Assembly (NCBI GenBank): GCA_037127315.1
Contig: JBBBDQ010000330.1
Coordinates: 2,087,001 to 2,151,000 of the forward strand
Direction of reading: 5' to 3'
Length of the DNA stretch: 64,000 nt
Source: Ascarosepion bandense
Taxonomy: Eukaryota > Mollusca > Cephalopoda > Sepiida > Sepiidae
The position numbers were made by a program, and so were the translations under genes. This document shows positions 11,060 to 21,984 of the stretch, piece after piece. The notes below the pieces were generated by a model that worked only from the letters and a program-made list of their open reading frames with translations, was not told the origin of the DNA and did not search any database. How positions within the stretch are numbered: the first letter of the stretch is position 1; every line of letters starts with the position of its first letter.

Positions 11060-11420
11060 TCTTAGTAAATTTTGTCTTCTTGTTATCTCTCTTAAACCTG
11101 GTTCTGCCTTCCATTTACACAAGCTCGTTAGGTAGTTGCTGATTTCATCTGTCCATCTACCCCTTAGTATGTCTAAGCCATTTTTTTTATGTGCCCTAGG
11201 AAGTGAAATTCTCTCATTCGGATGTTAAGTGTAAATGTTTTCGTCGTTGCCCACATATTCAGTATATTCTCAGCACCCTTCTGTAGAACCACATTTCTGT
11301 TGCTTGAAGTCTTTTCTTCATCTGTTCGGAAATGATCAAGCATTCATCGTCCTATAGAAGGATTGATATTACACAATAGTTTAATACTCTTCTTTGTTTC
11401 TAACAAAATTTTCCTGTTTC
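11060..11420 (-). pseudogene. RTE-like LINE 3' end, decayed
   Basis: On the minus strand this resembles the C-terminal part of the RTE-like LINE seen intact at 37.8-40.5 kb. Plus-strand text ATATTCTCAGCACCCTTCTG followed by TAGAACCACATTTCTGTTGC is the complement of the MWFYRRMLRI-coding region. The order of recognisable pieces (GRWTDEIS-like, then the HIK/FLGH-like region, then FYRRML) agrees with the family. It holds multiple stops and frameshifts and lacks the polymerase core. No target duplication seen. Confidence 0.7.
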
Positions 11421-12049
11421 TTAATATCTTACTAAGCTGAAATAAATACACAGTAGCAATTTTAGTACAAACGCACTGAAAACACCATCTCGGTTTTGGA
11501 TTATTTGCTGGTGGTTGATATTTGCTTAGCATTATTTAATATGGTGTAAATTTATATGCCGGAAAATGTCGGAAGGAAGATCATATGTCATATGTGGAAA
11601 AAGAAAGATTGTGTTACAAAACAGGATATTATATTATTCCTGCTGGAATTTCCCACTTGGCACCAATTTAGAAAATTGTGTTAATGTGAGTGAGATGCTG
11701 GAAATATCCTATTAAAAATACTGCAAAATTCAATTGATCTCTTGTGATGCCCAGAGAGTTATAATTAAAGAAAGAATACAAATCAAACAAGATAACAGGC
11801 AAGTATAATTAGTTCGATAATGTCAAATGACCTACAATCTGTTTTTAACTGGAGTTTGTTAATTTTGACGCTTCTAGAACGGAACTACTCTCTGTCAATC
11901 GTCTGTGAGATCCCTTTTTACATTCATCAACGTAGCAGATGCTAATCTCCAGGAGACTGACTCCTTGTGACTTCTTGGGCTAGGCTAACGTCTTCCACTG
12001 ACATGAAGTAGAAAGATTATATAAAATCAATTGTTACGTCTGTTGCTAG
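11421..12049. other. Non-coding, nothing recognised
   Basis: No recognisable family; the short frames have no resemblance to known proteins. Confidence 0.5.
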
Positions 12050-12955
12050 GAAAGTTGGTTGACTGTGTTGTGCTAGACGATTTTCCAGCTTATGTTCTAG
12101 AAAACAAAGATTACAAAATACTTGGACAAAACAAAGCAAACCATCAAATCAAGAAGACAATATTTGATAATTGTGAGTAAGGAAAATAAAAACTGCCGGA
12201 TCGTATTACTGGTTATGCCAGCTGCTCAGAGATCAAACGTAAAGGAGAGTGAGAAATTCTAGAAATTTCAGGACATTACTCGGGAGCTGAGCAACGAAAT
12301 GTGATGGTTAGAATTATGCCAAAAACGCCGCCATCGAGGAAGCGGTGAAATGTACAAATCATTCTGCTTCCGGAGACGGAAACGATACTGAGAAAGGTGC
12401 TGGGGAATTGAAGGGACTTGCTTTTACTCAATCTTCAGCAATGACCATCATACTTTCGATGTGAGCATCATCATCATATTATTATTATTATTATTAATAA
12501 TAATAATATTAATAATAATAATAATAATAATAATAAAAACCTTGCTTATTAATTGATATGGTTTGTCTAGTGGATTGTAACATATCAACCAAGGAATTCG
12601 AAAAACTGTCAAAATATAAAGACCATGAAATAGAAAAAAAATGTGAAAATTGAAAACAAGTATCATACTAGTGATAGTGGGTACACTTGGAATGATAAAA
12701 AATGGAACTAAAACTCATTGAAAGAATCCTTAGAAACCCCAGCTTAAGAGATATACAAAAAATTGTTTTGTTAAGTACAGCCCGCATACTAAGGAGAACG
12801 TTATCTATGTAACACTAGGGATGTTAGGGAGATATGAAAAAACATGAAATGGAGCCATAACAACACACCACGACCTGCCTTAGGTCTTCCCGCAGACTTG
12901 ATAGGTAGTGCGACCATAGCAGAAATCGATTTATAATGAATAATAATAATACATC
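12050..12955 (+). pseudogene. R2-like LINE 3' end, array unit 1
   Basis: Two protein-like modules in order. The first (12120-12450) decodes, with stops, around AIRNCE-like text. The second (12555-12800) reads FEKLSKYKDHEIE, then LRNPSLRDIQKIVLLSTARI LRRTLSM (two parts). These are typical of the C-terminus of LINEs with a restriction-enzyme-like endonuclease (R2/NeSL-type), where a KLSKYKDLEIEI helix follows the PD…D endonuclease core. A (TAA/ATT)n array sits between the modules at 12478-12537, and AATAATAATAAT closes the unit at 12943-12954. Endonuclease core residues are not preserved. Family assignment is from memory. Confidence 0.65.
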
Positions 12956-14068
12956 AGGCATGTTTCTAGTGGCTTTAGATTTTACTTGACTGGAGATGTT
13001 AACACATACATGCTTTTGTCTTAGTTAATTATGATGGCATAGAGTAAATATCCCGTTAAGTACCACATATGTTTGTCAGGTATTTGACATTTTTAGGACG
13101 CCGAAGTAGACGAAGCTGTCCAATTAAGAAAACGGTATCTGATAATCAGGAATAAAGAAAAAAGAACCTGTTTGATGGTGGCGCAGCTGGATAAAGTAAG
13201 TGTGCAGGAAAATTAAAAATTACAAAAATACTTAGGGGCTGAGAAATCTATGACTTATGAAGGTTGGAATCATGACCACGGAATTGTGCCGAAAACGCTG
13301 GAATTGAGTGTAGAGGAGTTGGAAAATCGGACAAAGGGTTGAGACTGCACAGACCATGCTGTCGCCGGGGATGACGAGGATAGTGAAGAAAGTGAACGAG
13401 GATAGTGTTAGTATCCAATGAATATAAAACTCGGCATGATAGAGTGGGTCAACATGTGCACTGAAAAATATGACACTTTTACGGGAATGAAGCCGAAAGA
13501 AACTGGTATGAACATCACCCAGACCCAGTTACTGAGGATAGCTCCTGTAACAATTTTATGGGAATTTACAATAAACACAGACAGAACAGTTAAAGCTAAT
13601 CGCCCAGACATGGTGATCAAAGAGCACAAAAAAAAGCAGAACGTATTTTCTTATTGACATGGCAGTCTCTGCAGATTGCAATGAATCTTTGAAGATTTTC
13701 AAAAACCTATAAAAAACAACGAGCTTGAAGTGGAAATCTCAAAACGGTGGTACTTGAGAACGTCAATAATTCCAGTGGTATTTGGAGCTCTTGGATTGAT
13801 TAAAATGTTCCGACAGACTCATTGAAGAGATTCCTGGAAGCCCATGCCTTAAAGAAATATAAAAAAGTGTACTCACAAGTACAGTTTACACCTTACAAAG
13901 AGCATTATCTATGTAAAATGTGTGTGAGTTTTGTCTAAAAAATGCTTAGTGGAAAATGTCATGATACCATTTCTGACCTTAGGTTTCTGGTTGTAACTTG
14001 GAAAGAAATTTTCATGTAACAGAAATTAAAGGAAATAATAATAATAATAATAATAATAAATTAAAAAA
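12956..14068 (+). pseudogene. R2-like LINE 3' end, array unit 2
   Basis: Begins with a 3'-UTR-like stretch (GAGTAAATATCCCGTTAAGT), then a decayed module at 13090-13400 decoding RLRKRYLIIRNKEKK-like text, then an open segment 13418-13657 (+) containing VTILWEFTINTDRTVKANRP and DMVIKEHKKKQ, followed after a frame change by IIPVVFGALGLIK (13762-13800). The RPD-x-V motif and downstream hydrophobic strand fit the restriction-enzyme-like endonuclease fold of R2/NeSL-type LINEs. The unit ends in an (AAT)n tail at 14035-14060. Stops after FSY and later frameshifts kill it. Confidence 0.68.
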
Positions 14069-14725
14069 AATCAGGAATGTCTCTCGTGGCTTCGGATCCT
14101 AACTGACTAGAAGTGTTAACATATATATGTTTTTGCCTATACAAATTATGTTGGGCTAGAGTAAATATCCCGTTAAGTACCACAGATGTTTTTCCAGGTG
14201 TCTGACATTATTGGGACGCCCAAATCGACAGTATCTGATAATCGGGAACAAGGAAAATAAAAGAACCTGCTTGACTCAGCTGGCCAATGTGAGTGTGAAG
14301 GAAAGTGAGAATTTAGAAAAATACCAGGATCTTGCTCGAGAGTTGAGAAAGCTATGACGTATAAAGGATAGAATGATAACCACGGAAATACGACTAAAAT
14401 ACTGGAATTGAGTCTGTTTAAGTTGGAATATCAAAGGGTCGAAACTGTAGAAACCATGCTGTCATCGGGGACGAAGACAGCGAGAAAGGCACTGAAGATC
14501 TTAAAGGACGTTTTTATTATTACTCAGCGTTCTGCAATGACCTCCAGACTTCCGACATGTGCATAAAAATGTATGAATAATAATAATACTAATATCCAAA
14601 ACATAGCTTTCAGGGATTCTGATCTTAATTGATTGAAAGGGTATGTTAACCCTTTCAATAAACTAAGTGTTAAAATAAATATCCTGTTCAATATCACAGA
14701 TTTATTTGTCAGTTCATTGACCTTT
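14069..14725 (+). pseudogene. R2-like LINE 3' end, array unit 3 (partial)
   Basis: Repeats the start of unit 2 about 1,120 bases later: GAGTAAATATCCCGTTAAGT recurs at 14159-14178, followed by TCTGACATTATTGGGACGCC and the GATAATCGGGAACAAGGAAA module. The second module is mostly lost; an AATAATAATACT tail occurs at 14577-14590 and a third, diverged tail (AATATCCTGTTCAATATCAC) at about 14678-14697. Heavily mutated, no open frame. Confidence 0.65.
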
Positions 14726-15044
14726 AACAGGTGAGTATGTCCATTAAGGGCTGTGTATCTCTGTACATGGGCGACAGTCAAGAGAGTTTTAAGTTATTAT
14801 GATGCAGCCAAAGTAGCATGAGAGTTACACTTGAACACGTGGAACACGTTCAATTCGAAACCGACTGAGCGGACTGGGTTACCTGAACTGAAGGTGTTTC
14901 TGTGGCAACATGTAGGTTTATGCGTTGCTTTTATAAAATCTTCTCACCATATACACGTGTCTGGTATAGCATTTTCGGACTGGGTGTCATGTCATGATGA
15001 TCATTATTCGGTTTCGTATATTTTTTAAGTTCACAAGCATCAAC
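14726..15044. repeat. Spacer with dispersed repeat shared with 59.56-59.63 kb
   Basis: About 14950-15025 and 59565-59630 share, in the same orientation, a TATAC or TATAG start, GGTGTCATG, ATGAT and TTCGTATATTT. The family is unknown. No coding recognised. Confidence 0.5.
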
Positions 15045-15046
15045 TA

Positions 15047-16316
15047 TTAGGACCCTGAATAAGTTCTCGCTGATTTTCCATGAAAAGTAATGTTTTATTT
15101 ACAAAAATTAGTAAGAAAAATGTCACTGAAAGCCTCGTCCATCGCTAGCCACTACACTTTCTGGCAGCCTTTGAATTCCACATCGAAAAAGCGACACACC
15201 TTTTGAGGCTAATCAAAAGTCGATTCATTTTTTGGCATCTTCATAAGAATGAAAGTGTTGCTCAGCCCGGCCATGTGCCATCGATCAAATCAAATGATAA
15301 TCGGGCGAGGCAATGTCTGCTGAATACGGCGGGTAGGGTAGGACTTCCCATTTAAGCATTTCCAAGTAGGTTTTCACCCGTTTTTGCAATATGTGGCCTT
15401 CCGTTGTCATGTTGTGAAATCACTTTGTCGTGTCTTTGCGCGTATAGCGGCCGTTTTTCTTCAAGTTTTGGTTCAAACTTATCAATTGTAATTGATAGCG
15501 ATTTCTCGTGATGGTTTTGGTCGGTTTAAGCAGCTCATAATACACCCAGTTGATCCCACCAAATGTAGAACAGAAGTTTCGAACCAGCAACATTCGGCTT
15601 TGTCACCCGCTGATATTGATGCATGGCCGGGCTTACTCCACAATCTTCTACGATTAGGGTTATTGTAGTGCATACACATTTTATCGGCGGTTACGATACG
15701 ATGCAAAAAACCATTTCCTTTCTGCCGTTGAAGCAGCTGTTCACGCATGACAAGACGCCGTTCGACGTCTCTCGGCTTCAAATCGTACTTCACCCAATGT
15801 CCTTGCTTTTGAATCATTTCTAATGCTTTCAAACGTTTAGATACTGTCGTGTGATCAACTTTTAATGATTCTGCAAGTTCATCTTGCGCCTAACATGAGT
15901 CTTCATGAAGTAATGCCTCTAATTCTTCAAACTTTTTTGTGCGTCAGAGTGTTCTTTATCTTCAACATAAAAATCATTATTTTTGAAGCAGTTAAACCAA
16001 CCTCTACATGTAGTTTCCGACAGAGCATGGTCACCGGAAGTCTCAACAAGAATCCTATGTGCTTCAGCTGCAGATTTCTTTCGAATAAAGTGGTACGGCA
16101 AAATTTCACGCAAATATACTTTCTTTGGCACGAAATCCGATATGTTTAACGCCATGAAAAACAAAGTTGTTTACACTTCGGCGAAATGATATACCCCGAA
16201 TTTCAAGCTTGCTTATTGTAATTTCTTATACATGCGTTACTATCTGAAATTACAAACACGCAGTTCTAGGAACGCCATCTGTTGGAAAAACAGCGAGAAC
16301 TTATCCAAGGGCCTAA
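15047..16316 (-). mobile_element. Full-length mariner element, inactivated
   Basis: Imperfect terminal inverted repeats: left end TTAGGACCCTGAATAAGTTC, right end (reverse complement) TTAGGCCCTTGGATAAGTTC, both continuing TCGCTG and TTTTCCA. TA dinucleotides flank it at 15045-15046 and 16317-16318, the expected duplicated target. Length 1,270 bases matches the usual 1.3 kb. It contains one transposase pseudogene on the minus strand. It lies between the R2-like array and a SINE. Confidence 0.93.
15123..16164 (-). pseudogene. Mariner transposase (D,D34D type), frameshifted
   Basis: The transposase would cut and paste the element at TA sites. From the start at 16164 the frame reads MFFMALNISDFVPKK, then the helix-turn-helix region (RILVETSGDHALSETTCRGW, FNCFKNNDF). 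A one-base shift near 15925 leads to KFEELEALLHEDSC, then a TAG, then LAESLKVDHTTVSKRLKALE. The region 15832-15482 is open and holds VTADKM, the first catalytic Asp. HDNGRPH (second Asp) and SADIASPDYH (third Asp) survive in other frames. The whole stretch corresponds to about 347 codons, the family's usual length, so it is a complete copy killed by point changes and small indels, not by deletion. Confidence 0.9.
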
Positions 16317-16529
16317 TAGGTATTAATAAGGGATGCCTTTATGCATTTATACCTCATTCAGTTGTGAGCAAGGGTAATAAATGACTTCTAAATTCTAGCG
16401 CCCCAAAACGAAACTGCTTTAATTTAGTCATCGTATTATTTTTGCCCTCCATCAGCATATGGATGATTATAAATCCAGGAGAGCAACCCATCGCGACTTT
16501 TTGGTCTCACGCTTTCTAATGACATAAAA
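16317..16529. other. Spacer
   Basis: Short unassigned stretch between the mariner end and SINE-A copy 2. Confidence 0.5.
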
Positions 16530-16848
16530 TGGAGCGATTGTTGTACAGTGGATACCGTTTCGAAATGAGAAATTGGTGAGTCAAGTTCGAATTCCAGTTG
16601 AATTCATTGAATTCACTTACGCGCAAATAATCTTTGTGAAAGGTATTAACCAGTCTCTTCTCCATCAAGCTATGGGTTAAATAGCAGGATTTGGTTCTAC
16701 AGCCTTGGTTGGCAACCAGTCTACCGCAGTATGTAATGGCAACTTACCATGGGAAAATGGGAAAATCTTCTGCCCGATCAGTCATATCTCGAAAGAGACA
16801 TGATCGCATAAGCGTGCATCACGTATGGCAATTAATTGACTGATATTA
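16530..16848 (+). mobile_element. SINE-A copy 2
   Basis: The only clear plus-strand copy of the family. The tRNA-like head TTGTTGTACAGTGGATACCG (A box region) is followed by CAAGTTCGAATTCCAG, an excellent B box. The body has ATGGGTTAAATAGCAGGATT and TTGGTTGGCAACCAGTCTAC, and the 3' end has GCATCACGTATGGC, then TTGACTGATATT. Confidence 0.9.
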
Positions 16849-16879
16849 CTAGGTTTTTTTGCTCAGAAGGCTGATTCAC

Positions 16880-17115
16880 TGTGTCGTGTCAAAATTTATT
16901 TTGCACATATATAAATCTACTATTTGTCCTTGCACTAAATATTGCTGCCATATCTGGTCTAGTTTTTCTGCTATATATATTGAATATATAAAAAAAAAAA
17001 TGCAACGTTAATCGCCGTCTATTGTTTACCTAGACCTATTCTTTTATTGGCTTTTTTCACTCTCAGTAACCCATCGCGTCTTAGTGTAATTATAGCCTTG
17101 CTTGGTGGGAAATGA
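16880..17115 (+). pseudogene. Jockey/CR1-like LINE (LINE-J) 3' fragment
   Basis: Plus-strand frames give LNIAAISGLVFLLYI, a decayed version of the YCCHVWSG segment seen in other LINE-J copies here. The terminal CTCAGTAACCCATCGCGTCT and GGGAAATGATAAAAAA resemble the 3' end of the copies at about 22980 (complement) and 63905-63970. Stops throughout, and a large internal part is missing. Confidence 0.55.
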
Positions 17116-18580
17116 TAAAAAATCGGATCAATTTTTTGGTGTGCTGCTGTGTCACTAAATAATAATAACAATGATAAAAACAATATGCTCGAAATTAAAG
17201 TATCAAATCATCGTATTTATAAAGCAAATATACTTTTAAAAAAAGAAAAAAAATGATTGCGTCGCATAGGGTAATAGTAAAATTGACCGCTTCCGTGCGG
17301 GAAACATCTTGCATTCATTGACCAAACTGTTACCATTGGTAGAAATTTGTAAACTCTTTTTATTACAGTTTTCCGGAATATTAGAATTTCCAAGTCCACT
17401 AAATTTTACAGCTGTTTCTGATATCGATGTGATTTTCGTTTCAAATCATTATTTTCTCTTCTCACGTACTTCAAATTGTTGCTGTTGTTACTGTCAGAGA
17501 GGGTTTAAGTATTTTTATTATTTACTAAAGCTCTTTATGATTTTGAAGTACCAATCTATAGGGTATGACGAAGGACAATATTGTTTAAGATTTATCTGGT
17601 TAACCCTTTTGAAACTATTTTTAACCATTGATTTAAGAAAACGATTTTATGCAGTTGATAGTTTAGACATTTTTGAATTAATTGGAAATCGTGCATAGCA
17701 TTCATAATAGTCTAATGAGACTATTTAAGAACATAACTCCAGTTTCTAAGTAAATATTTTGCTTTTGTAGCCTCTTACGGCGTTAGACAGAAATTATCTA
17801 TTTAGTTCAGTTTATTCATCTTCTATACTAAATGTGTTATAACTGATACAGACTCCTCTGTATTTAAAATGCTTAGAATTTATCAGTTCAACATTCACAG
17901 AACGCATGACACAGAATGTTGATCAATATAAAAACTTCAAACTTCGACTGAAATTTGTTGCTTAATAATTCTAGTTTAGAAAAGTGTTTTTGTGTGTGGT
18001 GAGCAAGTGTTATAGAACTACTGTAGCATGTTTGATCCTAACAGGGTGTGTCACACTTGTAACCTTTGGTGAAACAAGCTAAGTTTAGTTGATAGGAAGG
18101 CCAAGTTTTGGCCCAGCCGTTTGGGCGCGGCTGATTAGGTGCCTAGATTGTTTTGTTGCCAAAACATTTCAGCGACTGCCATTTTGGCGTTGAGAAATAT
18201 TTTTTTTGGGATCTGGTCTTCATTCTAAAGTTATTCTATCCACGCGACGTTAAATAAAATATCTTGCAACAGCATAGTGCATTAGCACACATTCATTTCA
18301 AAATCTGGGTCGTTAGCCAACATAAATATAACACGAGCTATTTCTGAATCATTTTTGTTTGAAAATGATCAACGATAGCTCAAAGTATTCGCAACATTGC
18401 ATATACTTTCAACAAGTTTCTTAACAAGTTTCTACGCGCTACCAAAGGATTAATTGGACATCATTGAAAGGTATAATAGATATTCCTCGTCTGTTCAATG
18501 TTTAAATGAAAGTCAAATTTGTACCTAATTTTAATACTAAAAGAACTAAACATTATTTTTTTCACTAATCATTACTATGT
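17116..18580. other. Non-coding AT-rich stretch
   Basis: The longest open frame (17309-17698 plus, 129 codons) has no family resemblance, no conserved motif and lies in AT-rich sequence, so I do not call it a gene. A GC-richer patch at 18050-18200 (GGCCCAGCCGTTTGGGCGCG) is unassigned. Confidence 0.5.
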
Positions 18581-18857
18581 CAGTTAAGTGCCATACGTGA
18601 TACACGCTTGGGTGATCATGTCTCAAAAGAGACATGATTGACTGGGCAGATGATTATCCCGCAGTAGGATGCCATTGCTTTCTGCGGTAGATTGGTTGCC
18701 GACCAAGGCTATAGAACCCAATCTGTCCTGCTATTTAACCCATAATACCTTTCCCAAGGGTATTTGTGCGTAAGTGAATGCAAGGAATTCAACTGAAATT
18801 CGAACTCGGCTCCTCGATTTCTCGTTCCGAGCTGATGTCCACTGCACCACAACGCAC
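18581..18857 (-). mobile_element. SINE-A copy 3
   Basis: Minus-strand copy with all landmarks: GTGCGTTGTGGTGCAGTGGA head (A box TGGTGCAGTGG), GAGTTCGAATTTCAG B box, GGGTTAAATAGCAGGACAGA, TTGGTCGGCAACCAATCTAC and GCGTGTATCACGTATGGC. It lacks about 35 bases of the GGAGAGAGAAGATGG segment present in copy 6, a clean internal deletion. Confidence 0.92.
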
Positions 18858-19149
18858 TTCGTCAATCACTACGACAAAATAATTAGCGACGAAACCTTAT
18901 TTAGATATTAGCTTCAACCATTGGTTTCAAAAACCTTTCTAGCTGAGCCTCTTCGGCTTTCAGATTTAACTCCCTGGCGCCCGCTTCTGTTCTTATTTCT
19001 TAATATACTAGAAGCTATTTCTTAATATCCAGATATCCTGTGACACATTAGAGTCGTAGGGGGGCACCACATTTACTGCAGCTGCAGTAGAATTGGTGTT
19101 CTTTAGTCACGACAGCCTGACGGAGCCCAACACTCTCTAGGTTGGTTTG

Positions 19150-19330
19150 AATTTAGAATTTTCTCTTTTCTAGACCGGTTGCTACCCAAGATTACTGTCG
19201 GAACTGCTATTTTACTCATAGCATACTTAGGGAGAAAAGATGGATTCATACCTTTCTCAATATTATGAATCCGACTGGAATTCGAACTCAGATTTCTCAA
19301 TCCAAGCCGCTATCTATTACATCACCATGC
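19150..19330 (-). mobile_element. SINE-A-like diverged fragment
   Basis: The minus-strand head (GGTGATGTAATAGATAGC) is tRNA-like. GAGTTCGAATTCCAGTCGG is a clear B box, and GGTATGAATCCATC and ATGAGTAAAATAGCAG match the family body with more substitutions than other copies. The 3' part is lost. Confidence 0.65.
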
Positions 19331-20870
19331 CTCTATTTCTTAATATACTAGAACTTATTTCTAAGTATAATAGAAGTTCAAAACAACTAAGCTTGCTCTA
19401 TAAGCATTGCGTATTTCTTAAAGTGCAGTTAGGTAAAATGTCGCCAGACTAACAGCCATGATTATATCACTACACTTACAAGCATAAAATATTGCCCCGT
19501 GCAGACGTCAATTGGCGTATTTGTTGACGTATTTGGCTGGCGTGTGACCCGATATAAACAAACATGCGGACTTTTAATTTCTGACAACAGAATAAGTTAA
19601 AATAAAGTAAAATGTTTGCATATTAGTCATGTTAATTTTATTCTTTGTAAAGATAAGTTATATAAACTTTATCATGCATATTTTGTAAAAAATATAGCCA
19701 CTGCCTCAATTTCCTAACTGTTCTCTTTTACATCACCACCTTTTCTCTCCAACCGCTGGATCTATCTGCCCAGTGGGGTGGTACTGGTCACTTTGGGAAT
19801 AGCAGGCTTAAACTATAAATGATGCTACAATTCCTACCAACAGGTTGTATCTACTTTAGTGTTTACTATATTGAATTGAAAAAAAATTGCAAGAAACTCT
19901 TGCATTTCTGAACACCAAAAATATATATTACTTTTTTGTTTTTAGTGGTAAGCAAATTTAATGTTGAATAATAACGAATTGCTTAAACATGTAATTTCCA
20001 ACATCTAGCACTCAAAATCCTGAAAGGAAAATTCCTGGTTCTAAACGGCTACGCCTAAAATGTTGAGCCCAATCACCTCGTTTCAAAATTTCTAAGTCTT
20101 GAGTTTGACGATTAAACTACATCTGGCAGTAAATCATTTGATTGGGAAATTGAAACTTTTAGGAGTGTGCAACCACTTCTTAATTGCTGTTGTTCCCAGG
20201 TTCAAGCTAACCAGAGTTTGTAGCACCTGTTAGGGGGTCACAGCTATGAATACATATTAAACTATAAAAAAAATACTGTGAAAATTCAGTTGTATAGCAA
20301 AACGACCTACAATATACTTTAATTTGTGGTTAGAAACATGAAATTGCTTAAAAAATATATAGTTGAAGCCATAGAATTGTGTTCAAGTTATTTTGATTTC
20401 GGCATTAAATAACCCATAAAGGTTGATATGCCACTAAATGAAACCAATCAACCAACCGACATGAAAGACTTTTTTCATGACATTAATCCATATAATATCC
20501 TACAATTTTTAAAAAAAAAGAAATCAAACTGTATTACAATATATAATTTAAATTAAACTGCAACATAAAACATACTTATCACTGCCTCTAGCAGCTATGT
20601 TCACATAATCATGTATATGAACAGAAAATGAGTATCAACAACCATTTATTCAATTATGTAAGCAGAATAACATATATTTTTATTAATTCAAAGCTCCAAA
20701 GAAAATTAAATTTCGGCATTAAATGAGCGATAAGAAGTTGATATGTCGTTAAATAAATAAATCAAATCAATTAAAATTCCTTTCATCCTCACTGGGTGAC
20801 TTACACATATGACCTTGAGCAAGATTCAATTAAACTTATTATATTTTCTGTTATGTCATAATTCTTCAGA
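19331..20870. other. AT-rich; contains a diverged direct repeat
   Basis: TTTCGGCATTAAAT recurs at about 20398 and 20712, each followed by GTTGATATG(C/T)C(A/G)(C/T)TAAAT. The two copies are about 315 bases apart in the same orientation. No coding recognised. Confidence 0.5.
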
Positions 20871-20879
20871 GTGTTAGTA

Positions 20880-21290
20880 AACATAGTTCTCCACAGCTTC
20901 TATCATTTGTGACCCTAAGAAATTTCTTCCACATTATGTTCTGTTATTCATTTATACAAGCTCTTTAGGTTGTTTACTCGTTGTTTACCACTGCCCCTCT
21001 TGCCTTCAGTATGTTTTGTGAGTAATACATTTTCTAAGCCCTCTTTCTTCTAGTAGCCTAGAAATATCAAGTCTCTTTCAGATTCTAACTATTCTCTTCT
21101 TTCAGGATGTGCGGTTCTTTATCATTTCTTGTGCGTTGTAAATGCTATCTTTTTGTTATTTCCCAAAACCTTTCCTAATACGTCAGGAATCCTAGTTCTT
21201 TAAAAAAAAAAAACTGGGATTAATTTCGAAACGTTAGCAATACTTACAACTTTCGTTGTTTCCTTTTTCATTTTGTTTACCCCTTTCTCT
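20880..21290 (-). pseudogene. RTE-like LINE 3' remnant with family-F-like tail repeat
   Basis: Minus-strand frames give degenerate text resembling the FLG…EERGLENVLLT…GSGKQRVNNLKSL part of the RTE C-terminus (20950-21120). The stretch 21176-21285 is a direct repeat of 24806-24916 (AATACGTCAGGAATCCTAGT … TTAATTTCGAAACGTTA). Confidence 0.5.
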
Positions 21291-21900
21291 TTCCAATTCT
21301 TTACCCAAGCTAGCTGTATAGGTTATGCGTTGCTTCCCTCTGATTTTCTTTCCTTTAATCTACTCCGTGAACATCAAATTTTTCAATCTTCTTTCCTCAT
21401 TATGAACCCTAGAAATTTCTCACTGTCTCTTTTTGATGTGCCCTAGAAATTTCTCACTGTCATTCTAAAGTAAAAGTGTCCATCTTGTTTCTATTTTCTT
21501 TAAAATTTTGCCGTTGTTCCCATGAGTGGTCAGTGGTATTCTCAGCATCCTTCTGTAGAACCATATTTCTGTTGCTTCAAGTCTCTTCATGTGTGAGGAG
21601 TTTGTCAAAAAAGTACTGCCATATAGAAGGACTGATATTACGTAACAATTCAGTACTATTCTCTTTGTTTTGAATGAAATTTTTCTGGTTCTTAATTCTT
21701 TGTTTAGTTTTTGGAAAGCATCTTTTGCTATATACCCTTGGATTTGAGTGTCGCACTTTCCACTCTCTGTTAAAACAGTTATAATAAAAAAGGTACTTTT
21801 TGTTTCCATTTCCTTTAAAACATCCTCGTTACTCATATACCCCCGCCATTATATTCCCCGTATTCTTCTGTAGAATGATATCTCTCTTGATTCAAGTTTA
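21290..21900 (-). pseudogene. RTE-like LINE 3' ends fused head to tail
   Basis: On the minus strand an open frame of 123 codons (21836-21465) begins MSNEDVLKEMETKS, the segment that normally follows FYRRMLRI, and then runs straight into ESGKCDTQIQGYIAKDAFQK … LNCYVISVLLYGST … LEATEIWFYRRMLRIP, which normally precedes it. Upstream (21840-21900) is SLESREISFYRR-like text belonging to the first copy. Thus two truncated copies are joined in frame. A further C-terminal piece (GFIMRKED-like) lies at 21290-21480. There is no polymerase core. Confidence 0.78.
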
Positions 21901-21984
21901 TTCTTTATCTGCGAGGAATTGCGGAGCCTTTCCTTGCCATTTTGAAGGGTTGTTATTATGATTATTGTTATTATAATTGAAGTA

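Noticed and set aside
17309..17698. 129-codon plus-strand frame
   Set aside because: No family resemblance, no motif, and the stretch is AT-rich with unbiased codon use; length is within chance for this window.
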